Shown: positions 1 through 7,082 of the stretch, one piece after another | Layout of the letters: every line of letters starts with the position of its first letter | Numbering within the stretch: the stretch's first letter is position 1 | Source: Proteobacteria bacterium UBA6908 | GTDB taxonomy: Bacteria > Pseudomonadota > Gammaproteobacteria > Acidiferrobacterales > UBA6901 | Direction of reading: 5' to 3' | Assembly (NCBI GenBank): GCA_002451085.1 | Contig: DKBE01000026.1 | Coordinates: 1 to 35,244, forward strand | DNA: 35,244 nt | Made by a program: the position numbers and the translations under genes | The notes under the pieces: generated by a model | What the model was told of the DNA's origin: nothing | The model's input: only the letters and a program-made list of their open reading frames with translations | Database searches by the model: none

Positions 1-2
1 CA

Positions 3-362
3 ATGAAGTTCGGCATTCTGGTGAACGAAGGCCCGTACACGCATGAGGCCTCGGACACGGCATACCAGTTCGCGAAGGCGGCACTGGAGAAAGGACACAA
101 GATTCACCGTGTCTTCTTCTATCATGACGGCGTCAACAACTCGACTCGGCTCACCGAGCCGCCGCAGGACGATCGCCACATCGTTCAGCGCTGGCAGAAG
201 CTGGCCGCCGACCACAAGCTTGATCTCGTGGTGTGCGTGGCGGCGGCCCTGCGTCGCGGCATCAAGGAAGAGAACCTGGCGGAAGGATTCCGCATTTCCG
301 GCCTCGGTCAGCTCATCGAAACAGGCATCCAGGCGGATCGCCTGGTGACCTTCGGCGACTAA
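3..362 (+). CDS. dsrE: DsrE, sulfur-relay subunit of the DsrEFH complex
   Basis: DsrE is the sulfur-binding subunit of cytoplasmic DsrE2F2H2. In sulfur oxidisers this complex takes persulfide sulfur from upstream carriers such as TusA and passes it to DsrC. The 119-residue protein has the family opening (MKFGILVNEGPYTHEASD) and the VVCVAAALRRGI segment, which puts the conserved acceptor cysteine at residue 78, its known position in Allochromatium. The region after RRGI is about ten residues shorter than I remember for the Allochromatium protein, but the ending (GLGQLIE..DRLVTFGD) is intact, so this looks like a loop deletion and not a truncation. The ATG lies two bases into the window, so its ribosome site and the expected upstream dsrAB are not visible. 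dsrF follows after 11 nt. DsrEFH is characteristic of oxidising Dsr systems and sets the direction of the whole pathway here. Confidence 0.96.
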   Translation: MKFGILVNEGPYTHEASDTAYQFAKAALEKGHKIHRVFFYHDGVNNSTRLTEPPQDDRHIVQRWQKLAADHKLDLVVCVAAALRRGIKEENLAEGFRISGLGQLIETGIQADRLVTFGD

Positions 363-373
363 GGGGAAGCGAC

Positions 374-781
374 ATGACTGAATCGACCGGTGGAATTGAT
401 ATGGACGAAGAGACAAGCGGTGTCGTCAAGAAATTCCTGTACGTGAACCGCAAGGCTCCGTACGGAACGATCTACGCCCTGGAATCACTGGAAGTGGTGT
501 TGATCGCCGCGGCCTTTGATCAGGACGTCAGCCTCGCCTTCCTCGACGATGGCATCTACCAGATCGTCAAGGGACAGCACACCAAGAATATCGACGTGAA
601 GAACTTCTCGCCCACCTATCGCGCCCTCGAAGGCTATGACATCGAGAAGCTGTATGTGGAGAAGGAGTCCATGGAAGCCCGCGGCCTCACCGAGGACGAC
701 TTCCTGGTTGACGTGAAAGTGATGACCAAATCCGAAATGGCCGATCTCATGGCCAGCCAGGATGTGGTGATGAGCTTCTAA
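374..781 (+). CDS. dsrF: DsrF, subunit of the DsrEFH sulfurtransferase
   Basis: DsrF is a structural partner of DsrE and DsrH in the DsrE2F2H2 hexamer and shares their DsrE/TusD-like fold. From the ATG at 374 the product is 135 residues, close to the usual length of about 136. A GGGGAAG ribosome site lies 5-11 nt upstream. The open frame extends 47 codons further upstream, but that part overlaps dsrE and does not resemble the family, so I rejected it. A second in-frame ATG at 401 would drop nine N-terminal residues and cannot be excluded. Recognisable segments are KKFLYVNRKAPYGTIYALE and LAFLDDGIYQIVKGQ. The protein contains no cysteine, consistent with a role that does not carry sulfur itself. 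dsrH follows after 9 nt. Confidence 0.94.
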   Translation: MTESTGGIDMDEETSGVVKKFLYVNRKAPYGTIYALESLEVVLIAAAFDQDVSLAFLDDGIYQIVKGQHTKNIDVKNFSPTYRALEGYDIEKLYVEKESMEARGLTEDDFLVDVKVMTKSEMADLMASQDVVMSF

Positions 782-790
782 GGGGGAACG

Positions 791-1090
791 ATGCTACATA
801 CCGTGAACAAGTCGCCCACTGAGCGCAACACCCTCGATAGCTGTCTGGCGCATGTGAAGAAAGGCAGCGCCATTCTGCTGATCGAAGACGGCGTATACGC
901 TGCCCTCAAGGGCACCGAATCGGCCAAGAAGCTCGAGGCGACACTGAAGACAGTGCCGGTGTACGCACTGCAGCCGGATCTCGAAGCACGCGGCATGTCC
1001 GGCCGTGTCCTCGACGGCGTGAAACTCGTGGATTACGGCGGGTTCGTGGATCTGGTGGCCGAACATCCCACCGTCCAGTCCTGGCTGTGA
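791..1090 (+). CDS. dsrH: DsrH, subunit of the DsrEFH sulfurtransferase
   Basis: DsrH is the third subunit of the DsrEFH hexamer, related to TusB. The 99-residue product has the TusB/DsrH pattern of an N-terminal MLHTVNKSP, then a cysteine at residue 18 (LDSCLAHVKKGSAILLIEDGVY), and ends VAEHPTVQSWL. The cysteine corresponds to the conserved DsrH cysteine near position 20, which family studies place close to the DsrC interaction surface. An AGGGGG ribosome site lies at about 781-786. The gene is 9 nt after dsrF and 43 nt before dsrC. That short gap holds a small hairpin and a good ribosome site for dsrC. Confidence 0.95.
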   Translation: MLHTVNKSPTERNTLDSCLAHVKKGSAILLIEDGVYAALKGTESAKKLEATLKTVPVYALQPDLEARGMSGRVLDGVKLVDYGGFVDLVAEHPTVQSWL

Positions 1091-1101
1091 AAACGCGAAT
1101 C

Positions 1102-1116
1102 CACAACCAACTTGTG
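1102..1116 (+). other. small stem-loop ahead of dsrC
   Basis: CACAA and TTGTG form a five-base-pair stem around a five-base loop in the 43-nt dsrH-dsrC gap, just before the AGGAGA ribosome site of dsrC at 1120-1125. It is weak and could be chance. I list it because a second, stronger hairpin follows dsrC, so the dsrC message is flanked on both sides. Confidence 0.3.
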
Positions 1117-1133
1117 AACAGGAGATAGAGCAC

Positions 1134-1469
1134 ATGGGTACCATTAATGTTTCCGGCAAGGATATCGAAGTCGATGAGGAAGGCTATCTCGTCAACCGTT
1201 CAGACTGGACTGAAGCAGTCGGCACGGAAATGGCCAAGATCGACAACTGCGATCTGACCCAGAACCACTGGGAAGTGATCAACTTCCTGCGCGAATACTA
1301 CGACGAATACCAGATCGCCCCGGCCGTGCGCGTGCTGACCAAGGCGATTGGCAAGAAACTTGGTGCCGACAAAGGCAACAGCAAGTATCTGTATGAGCTG
1401 TTCCCGTATGGTCCGGCCAAGCAGGCGTGCAAATACGCCGGCCTGCCCAAGCCGACGGGCTGCGTCTAA
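1134..1469 (+). CDS. dsrC: DsrC, sulfur carrier and DsrAB partner
   Basis: DsrC carries sulfur to siroheme sulfite reductase DsrAB as a persulfide or trisulfide on its mobile C-terminal arm, and is later processed with the DsrMKJOP complex. The 111-residue product has both arm cysteines. C99 lies in KQACKYAGL and C110 is penultimate in LPKPTGCV. The 11-residue spacing matches CysB and CysA of true DsrC proteins and separates it from single-cysteine TusE homologues. AGGAGA lies 8 nt before the ATG. Expression much higher than the neighbours is known for dsrC in other sulfur bacteria. Here a hairpin right behind the gene offers a possible way to stabilise its message, which is an inference. Confidence 0.97.
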   Translation: MGTINVSGKDIEVDEEGYLVNRSDWTEAVGTEMAKIDNCDLTQNHWEVINFLREYYDEYQIAPAVRVLTKAIGKKLGADKGNSKYLYELFPYGPAKQACKYAGLPKPTGCV

Positions 1470-1498
1470 TTCGTTTAGTTAGGAAGTGATCCTGCGCC

Positions 1499-1526
1499 CA
1501 CAGGGAGCGATGTCTGCTCCCTTGTG
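1499..1526 (+). other. stem-loop behind dsrC
   Basis: CACAGGGAGC pairs with GCTCCC-T-TGTG around a seven-base loop, giving a ten-base-pair stem with one bulged T. It lies in the 89-nt gap between dsrC and dsrM. No run of T follows, so it does not look like a simple Rho-independent terminator. A processing, mRNA-stabilising or partial attenuation role would fit a strongly expressed dsrC inside a long operon. That role is inferred. Confidence 0.6.
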
Positions 1527-1558
1527 ATGCGTAACGTCGTACAGACTCGGGGACTGCG

Positions 1559-2308
1559 ATGTCGGTCGTGACCGTCATTTATGCCATTTTGTTTTATGCA
1601 GCCGCGCTGATCTTCGTGGTCGGCGTGGGTCGCAAGATCTTTATCTTCGCGACCACGCCGCAACCGCTGAAGATTCCGACGACCCCTGCCCCGACCACGC
1701 GTGTGGGCGTGTGGGCACGCATGATGCGTGAGGTCGTTGTCTTTGAAAGTCTGTTCAAATCGAACAAGTGGATCTGGCTCTTTGGTTGGCTGTTCCACAT
1801 GTGCCTGTTCGCGGAACTCGCCTGGCATTTGCGGTACTTTACCGAACCGACTCCATTGTTTGTCACCTGGCTGCACTGGTTTACGAATTTCACCGGCTTC
1901 GGCATGGTCGCCGGACTGCTCGGCCTGTGGGCACGTCGTCTGCTGGTAGACCGGGTACGATACATATCGGGCCCCTCGGATCACCTGATGTTGGCCCTGC
2001 TCGTTGGCATCGGCGCGAGTGGTCTGGTCATGAAATTTATCATGCATACCGACATCGTCGCGGTGAAGGCTTTCTTTCTCGGTCTGCTGCGTTTCAGCAT
2101 ACAGCCATTGCCGGCCGACCCGGCGCTGATGGCGCATCTCGCCATGGTCGCACTGCTGATGATCGTGTTTCCGGTTTCGAAATTGCTGCATGCCCCGGGC
2201 GTGTTCTTCAGTCCGACCCGTAACCAGGTCGACAATCCGCGCGAGAAGCGCTGGACCCGCGGCTGGTCTGCAGAATACGACAACACCAAACTGGATAGCG
2301 CGGAGTAA
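1559..2308 (+). CDS. dsrM: DsrM, membrane cytochrome b subunit of DsrMKJOP
   Basis: DsrM is the haem b-binding membrane subunit of DsrMKJOP, related to nitrate reductase gamma subunit NarI, and passes electrons between the quinone pool or DsrJ and the cytoplasmic DsrK. The 249-residue product has about five or six hydrophobic segments, around residues 4-24, 70-92, 103-126, 141-161 and 190-211. Histidines at 80, 90, 106, 142, 163 and 193 in or beside these helices are candidate haem ligands. I cannot assign the true ligands without alignment. The gene starts 89 nt after dsrC and stops 5 nt before dsrK, whose ribosome site CGGAG overlaps the end of dsrM. Length and order match other rDsr clusters. 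Confidence 0.94.
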   Translation: MSVVTVIYAILFYAAALIFVVGVGRKIFIFATTPQPLKIPTTPAPTTRVGVWARMMREVVVFESLFKSNKWIWLFGWLFHMCLFAELAWHLRYFTEPTPLFVTWLHWFTNFTGFGMVAGLLGLWARRLLVDRVRYISGPSDHLMLALLVGIGASGLVMKFIMHTDIVAVKAFFLGLLRFSIQPLPADPALMAHLAMVALLMIVFPVSKLLHAPGVFFSPTRNQVDNPREKRWTRGWSAEYDNTKLDSAE

Positions 2309-2313
2309 TCGCC

Positions 2314-3807
2314 ATGGCTGATTTCCAAACCCCTGCGCTGCGCGAGTATCCGATCATCCCGCTCCTGCATGAAGGCACGATGGCCCACAGCCGGCCGTTC
2401 GTGGCCAAGCCCGAACACCAGGCCAGTGTCGGCTTTCCCGGCGAGTTGGTCGAAAACTGGGAACAGAAAGCCGTCGACAAGCTTGGCGAACTGGTCTCCA
2501 AATCACGCGCCCTGCAGGTGTTCCTGGATTCGTGCGTGAAATGCGGTGCCTGCACCGACAAGTGCCATTATTACCTCGGAACCGAAGATCCAAAAAACAT
2601 GCCGGTCGCGCGCCAGGACCTGCTGCGCTCGGTCTACCGCCGCTACTTCACGTTTGCCGGGAAGTATTTCCCCAAGCTGGTCGGCGCGCGCGATATGACC
2701 AAGGACGTGCTCGACGAGTGGTATACCTATTTCCATCAATGCTCGCAGTGCCGACGCTGCTCGGTGTTCTGTCCGTACGGTATTGATACCGCCGAAATCT
2801 CCATGGCCGCGCGTGATGTCATGGATCATGTCGGTCTCGGCCAGAAATACTCGAACGAGATCATCGGCAAGCTGCACAAGATCGGCAACAACCTCGGCCT
2901 CCCGGAACCTGCCCTGCGCGATACCCTCGAAGGTCTCGAAGAGGACGTCAAGGACGAAACCGGCGTGGACGTGAAATTCCCGCTCGATGTCAAAGGCGCG
3001 GATATCCTGCTCATCACCCCGTCGGCGGACTTCTTTGCCGAACCGCACATCGATGGCCTGATCGGCTATGCCAAAGTTTTTCATGCGGCCGGTGCCAGCT
3101 GGACCATCTCTTCGTACGCCTCGGAAGCCGCGAACTTCTCCATGTTCATTGGCTCGCACGACAACCTGCGAAAAGTTGCGCTGCGTATTCGTAAAGCCGC
3201 GCTGGACCTGGGCGTTAAGCGAATCATCTTCGGTGAATGCGGACACGCGTGGCGTGTTGCCTACAGCTTTCTGAATACGCTGGCCGGCCCGTTTGAATTT
3301 CTCGATCCAAAGTACCCGGTGCCGCAACATATCTGCGAGTACACCTACGACCTGATCCAGCGTGGCAAGCTCAACTTCGACAAGTCGGCGAACGACAATC
3401 TGGTGGTGACCTTCCACGATTCCTGCAATGTGTCGCGCGCATCACGCATGGGCGACATGCCTGGCGGCCAGTTCAAGATTCCGCGTGAGGTCATCAAGGC
3501 GTGCGTCAACAATTTCCACGACATGGCGCCCGACACGATTAACGAGAGCACATACTGCTGCGGCGGTGGTGGCGGGTTGCTGACGGACGACCTGATGGAG
3601 CTGCGCGTCAAGGGCGCGATGCCACGCATGCAGGCACTCAAGGAAGTGGTGGATGAGCACGGCGTTAACCACGTGGCGGCGATCTGCGCCATCTGCAAGA
3701 GCCAATACACGAAGGTGCTGCCCTACTACAAATTCGAGATGGACATGATTGGCAGCGTCCATGGCCTGGTCAGCAAGGCAATCAGGCTCAATCCGGTTAA
3801 CGACTAA
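2314..3807 (+). CDS. dsrK: DsrK, HdrD-like iron-sulfur subunit of DsrMKJOP
   Basis: DsrK is the cytoplasmic catalytic subunit of DsrMKJOP, related to heterodisulfide reductase HdrD, and is thought to act on the DsrC trisulfide or disulfide. The 497-residue protein has two classical [4Fe-4S] motifs, C74-C77-C80-C84 and C143-C146-C149-C153. Its C-terminal half carries the catalytic-cluster cysteines: C371 in FHDSCNVSRA, C415-C416 in TYCCGGGGG, and C458 and C461 in AAICAICKSQ. This matches the CCG-type site for an unusual [4Fe-4S] cluster seen in DsrK. The ATG at 2314 follows the CGGAG at the dsrM stop. A 43-nt gap separates it from dsrL. Confidence 0.95.
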   Translation: MADFQTPALREYPIIPLLHEGTMAHSRPFVAKPEHQASVGFPGELVENWEQKAVDKLGELVSKSRALQVFLDSCVKCGACTDKCHYYLGTEDPKNMPVARQDLLRSVYRRYFTFAGKYFPKLVGARDMTKDVLDEWYTYFHQCSQCRRCSVFCPYGIDTAEISMAARDVMDHVGLGQKYSNEIIGKLHKIGNNLGLPEPALRDTLEGLEEDVKDETGVDVKFPLDVKGADILLITPSADFFAEPHIDGLIGYAKVFHAAGASWTISSYASEAANFSMFIGSHDNLRKVALRIRKAALDLGVKRIIFGECGHAWRVAYSFLNTLAGPFEFLDPKYPVPQHICEYTYDLIQRGKLNFDKSANDNLVVTFHDSCNVSRASRMGDMPGGQFKIPREVIKACVNNFHDMAPDTINESTYCCGGGGGLLTDDLMELRVKGAMPRMQALKEVVDEHGVNHVAAICAICKSQYTKVLPYYKFEMDMIGSVHGLVSKAIRLNPVND

Positions 3808-3850
3808 CATACGATTCATAGCTATTCGATTCATTCAGGAGAACCTTACG

Positions 3851-5866
3851 ATGGCAACTCCCGCTGACAAGGCAAAAGAGACGTCCAAGGCCCACACGTG
3901 GCGCCGTTTCAAGGATGGCGAGCACAAGTGGCGCCGCTGGAACGATCAGATTTTCACCGCCGACGAAACTGACAAGTGCCCGACCTACGTGCACAAGACT
4001 CCGCCGTGCCAGGCCAGCTGCCCCTCGGGTGAAGACATCCGCGGATGGCTGAACATCGTGCGCGGCATCGAAAAAGCTCCGAAGGACGTGAAGTGGCAGG
4101 AATATGCCTTCCGTCGCTCAACCGACGCCAACCCGTTCCCGTCCATGATGGGCCGGGTCTGCCCTGCTCCGTGCCAAACCGGCTGCAACCGCAATGTCGT
4201 GGAGGATTACGTCGGCATCAACGCCGTCGAACAATTCATCGGCGACTACGCCCTGGCGAATAACCTCAAATTTCAGGCCGGACCGGAAACCGGAAAGAAA
4301 GTCGCCATCATCGGCGGCGGCCCGGCCGGACTGTCCGCCGCCTATCAGCTGCGTCGTAAAGGTCATGCCGTCACCCTGTTTGACGATCACGACGAACTCG
4401 GCGGCATGGCCAAATACGGCGTTCCGGGATATCGCCTGCCGCGCGAATCGCTGAACGGCGAGATGAATCGCATTGTCGACATGGGTGTCACGGTCAAGCT
4501 CAAGACCCGCGTCGGCGTGGACGTGAAACTCGACGAACTCGAAAAGAGCCATGATGCGGTGCTGTTCGCCATCGGCTGCAAGGCCGGTCGCATCCTGCCC
4601 ATCGAGGGCGGCAATGCTCCGAACAGCGTCAGCGGTGTCGCATTCCTCGAAGCCTTCAATCAGGGTCGCCTCAAGACCGTGTCCGGCCGCGTGGTCGTGG
4701 TGGGTGGCGGCGACACGTCGATCGACGTGGCCTCGGTGGCCCGTCGTCTCGGCTACATCAAGGAAATGAAGGAAACCGAGCGTCCGGAATACATCGTGCT
4801 CGGTCAGACGGCACATGATGTAGCCGCGACCGCCAGGAAAGAAGGCGCCGAGGTGCTGCTGATCTCGCGCCAACCGCTCGACAAAATGAATGCCGCGAAG
4901 CACGAAATCGACGATGCCCAGCGTGAAGGCATCAAGATCATGGGCTCGCTGCAGCCGGTGAAGGTCATTCTCGACAGCAGTGGCCGGGCCAAGGCACTGC
5001 GCGTGATCGAGCTCGATTATTCGAGTGGCAAGCCGGTCGAGAAGCCGGGCAGTGAGAAGGATCTGGACCTCGACCTGCTGGTGTCGGCCATCGGTCAGGC
5101 CGGCAACTTCGAAGGTCTCGATGGCTTCGACAACGGCAAGGGCCTCATCAATGCCGACAAGTTCTACCAGGTACCGGGCAAGAAAGGCTACTTCGTGTGC
5201 GGCGACATTATTCGCCCTCACCTGCTCACCACCGTGATCGGCCAGGGCTCAATCGCGGCGGAAAGCATCGACCATTACCTCAAGAATGAGGACATGGCCA
5301 AGCGCCCGAAGGTCGACGTGCATCACTTCAACCTTCTCGACAAGCTCAAGGAAACCGGCCTGACGCCAAAGGACTTCAAACCTTCGGATTACAAGCCGAC
5401 CACCGACGAAGGCCCGCGTCCGATCGACCAGGGCCTGCGTGGCACCACTGAACAGGGCAAGGCCGTCGGCGGCTACGCTGTGCACAACTACGAAGACCGC
5501 GCCGACGCCGAAGTGGTGCACTCCGAAGAACTGTTCCTCGGCCACTTTCCGTATGTCGAACGCATCAAGCGCACGGAAAAAGTGCCGGATGCCAACGAGG
5601 TGCTTGGCCACTTCGAAGAACGCATGATCGGGCTCGACGAGAAACAGACCGTCGAGGAAGCCAAACGCTGCATGAGCTGCGGCATGTGCTTTGAATGCGA
5701 CAATTGCGTCATCTATTGCCCGCAGACGGCAGTCAAGCGCACGCCGAAGACCGAATCCACCATGGGTCGTTATGTGTACACCGATTATGATCTGTGCATC
5801 GGCTGCCACATCTGTGCCGACGTGTGCCCGACCGGGTACATCAAAATGGGCATGGGCGACCACTGA
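3851..5866 (+). CDS. dsrL: DsrL, NAD(P)H:acceptor oxidoreductase partner of DsrAB
   Basis: DsrL is an iron-sulfur flavoprotein of the glutamate synthase small-subunit family. In sulfur oxidisers it binds DsrAB and transfers electrons to NAD(P)+. The chosen ATG at 3851 follows AGGAG at 3837-3841 and gives 671 residues, near the usual 655. The frame stays open 34 codons upstream, but that part overlaps dsrK and lacks family similarity. N-terminal cysteines 43, 53, 57, 104, 108 and 112 fit the GltD-type cluster region. GGGPAG (155-160) is the FAD site and GGGDTS (285-290) the nicotinamide nucleotide site. The C-terminus has two ferredoxin-like clusters: C607, C610, C613, C616, C619 and C623, then C649, C652, C655 and C659. 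Its presence with dsrEFH supports the oxidative pathway. NAD versus NADP preference cannot be read reliably by eye. Confidence 0.95.
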   Translation: MATPADKAKETSKAHTWRRFKDGEHKWRRWNDQIFTADETDKCPTYVHKTPPCQASCPSGEDIRGWLNIVRGIEKAPKDVKWQEYAFRRSTDANPFPSMMGRVCPAPCQTGCNRNVVEDYVGINAVEQFIGDYALANNLKFQAGPETGKKVAIIGGGPAGLSAAYQLRRKGHAVTLFDDHDELGGMAKYGVPGYRLPRESLNGEMNRIVDMGVTVKLKTRVGVDVKLDELEKSHDAVLFAIGCKAGRILPIEGGNAPNSVSGVAFLEAFNQGRLKTVSGRVVVVGGGDTSIDVASVARRLGYIKEMKETERPEYIVLGQTAHDVAATARKEGAEVLLISRQPLDKMNAAKHEIDDAQREGIKIMGSLQPVKVILDSSGRAKALRVIELDYSSGKPVEKPGSEKDLDLDLLVSAIGQAGNFEGLDGFDNGKGLINADKFYQVPGKKGYFVCGDIIRPHLLTTVIGQGSIAAESIDHYLKNEDMAKRPKVDVHHFNLLDKLKETGLTPKDFKPSDYKPTTDEGPRPIDQGLRGTTEQGKAVGGYAVHNYEDRADAEVVHSEELFLGHFPYVERIKRTEKVPDANEVLGHFEERMIGLDEKQTVEEAKRCMSCGMCFECDNCVIYCPQTAVKRTPKTESTMGRYVYTDYDLCIGCHICADVCPTGYIKMGMGDH

Positions 5867-5889
5867 TCGACGGAGACGGACATAATCGC

Positions 5890-6351
5890 ATGCGCAACGT
5901 TCCTCTGCATCGCATCCTGACGAGTGTCGTCCTCGCGAGCGGACTGCTGTTGTCTGCCGCCGGGCAAGCGCACGACAAGGCACAAGCTGGGCGTGTGCCC
6001 ATGCCTGTGCATACAATTGCTCAGGGTGAGAAGTGCGTGGAACCGACATCCGAAATGCGGCGCAACCATATGGAGAAGATTCTCCATCAGCGCGATCGTA
6101 CGATGCATGACGGGATTCGTACCAAGCAATACAGTTTGAAGAATTGCGTGAATTGCCATGCCGACACGAAAACCAACAGCGTACTGGGCAAGGATGGATT
6201 CTGCGAATCCTGCCACCGCTATGCATCAGTGAGCATCGACTGTTTCAGCTGCCATACGTCGGAACGTGAAGCCCAGGCTGCTGCACCCGCCGCTACCTCC
6301 AGCACCACCCGTGCGTTGAATTCAGGCGCCAAGGGGATCACCAAGCCATGA
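5890..6351 (+). CDS. dsrJ: DsrJ, periplasmic triheme cytochrome c of DsrMKJOP
   Basis: DsrJ is the periplasmic cytochrome c subunit of DsrMKJOP. The start at 5890 has GGAGA 13-17 nt upstream and begins a clear signal sequence (MRNVPLHRILTSVVLASG, then a hydrophobic stretch to AGQAHDK). The 153-residue product has exactly three CXXCH haem motifs, CVNCH (86-90), CESCH (105-109) and CFSCH (118-122). An extra cysteine at 49 (QGEKCVEP) corresponds to the cysteine that gives one DsrJ haem its unusual His/Cys ligation. The signal peptide is probably kept as a membrane anchor, as reported for the family. The tail after residue 125 is Ala/Thr/Ser-rich and low in complexity. The gene overlaps dsrO by four bases (ATGA). 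Confidence 0.95.
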   Translation: MRNVPLHRILTSVVLASGLLLSAAGQAHDKAQAGRVPMPVHTIAQGEKCVEPTSEMRRNHMEKILHQRDRTMHDGIRTKQYSLKNCVNCHADTKTNSVLGKDGFCESCHRYASVSIDCFSCHTSEREAQAAAPAATSSTTRALNSGAKGITKP

Positions 6352-7079
6352 GCATGAATCGTCGCGATTTCCTCGCCCTGGGTGGAGCAGCCATTGCCGG
6401 CACCGCCATCGCTCCGGGAATCCGCCTCATCGAGTTGGCCCAGGCACGTTCACCGGAAGAAGCGGCATCCGCGGCACATCGTTGGGGCCTGCTTATTGAT
6501 ACCTCGAAGTGCCAGGATGGATGCACCGCCTGCGTCGACGCCTGCCACGAAGAAAATGGCATACAGAGCCATGGTCGCCCTGCCACCGATGCGCAGTGGA
6601 TTCGCAAGGTGACCCTCAAGGACAAGCAGACAGGCTACGTCGAGAGCCTGCCGCTCATGTGCCAACACTGCGAACACCCACCCTGTGTGGATGTGTGTCC
6701 GACCGGAGCTTCCTTCAAGCGCATCGACGGTATCGTGCTGGTCGACCGGCATATCTGCATCGGTTGCCGTTACTGCATGATGGCCTGCCCCTACAAGGCG
6801 CGCTCGTTTGTGCATGAAGACACCACCGGCCAGAAAACCTATAACCCTCGCGGCAAGGGCTGTGTCGAATCCTGTACGCTGTGTGTACACAAGATTGATC
6901 GTGGCGACGGCACTACCGCCTGCGCCGAGGCCTGCAAAAAGGAAGGTCACCAGGCTATCCTGTTCGGTGACCTTAAAGACCCAGGCAGTGAAATCAGCAA
7001 GCGTCTGGCCAGCCAGCCGTCACAACAGCTGCGTGCTGACCTGAAGCTCAACACCGGCGTTCGTTATCAGGGTCTCTGA
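6348..7079 (+). CDS. dsrO: DsrO, Tat-exported iron-sulfur subunit of DsrMKJOP
   Basis: DsrO is the periplasmic ferredoxin-like subunit that joins DsrJ to the membrane protein DsrP. The 243-residue protein opens with a twin-arginine signal, NRRDFLALGG, followed by a hydrophobic stretch to about residue 33, so it should be exported folded with its clusters. Cysteines group as 55-59-62-66, 105-108-113-117, 137-140-143-147 and 172/176-179-192-196. This is the pattern of DmsB/NrfC-type proteins and can hold up to four cubane clusters. The ATG at 6348 overlaps the dsrJ stop. A second ATG at 6354 would serve equally well. dsrP starts 3 nt after the stop, so dsrJOP is tightly coupled. Confidence 0.95.
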   Translation: MSMNRRDFLALGGAAIAGTAIAPGIRLIELAQARSPEEAASAAHRWGLLIDTSKCQDGCTACVDACHEENGIQSHGRPATDAQWIRKVTLKDKQTGYVESLPLMCQHCEHPPCVDVCPTGASFKRIDGIVLVDRHICIGCRYCMMACPYKARSFVHEDTTGQKTYNPRGKGCVESCTLCVHKIDRGDGTTACAEACKKEGHQAILFGDLKDPGSEISKRLASQPSQQLRADLKLNTGVRYQGL

Positions 7080-7082
7080 TTT

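Noticed and set aside
233..373. Extension of dsrF by 47 codons into dsrE
   Set aside because: The overlap with dsrE would be too long, and GGGGAAG precedes the ATG at 374 at correct spacing.
2503..3417. Long open frame antisense to dsrK
   Set aside because: It lies entirely within a gene with clear cluster motifs. Its translation shows no domain, and such frames arise easily opposite GC-rich coding sequence.
3749..3850. Extension of dsrL by 34 codons upstream of 3851
   Set aside because: It overlaps the end of dsrK and is not family-like. A good ribosome site sits right before ATG 3851.
4118..5221. Open frame of 367 codons antisense to dsrL
   Set aside because: dsrL has intact FAD, nucleotide and iron-sulfur motifs across this stretch. 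The antisense product is compositionally odd and has no ribosome site.
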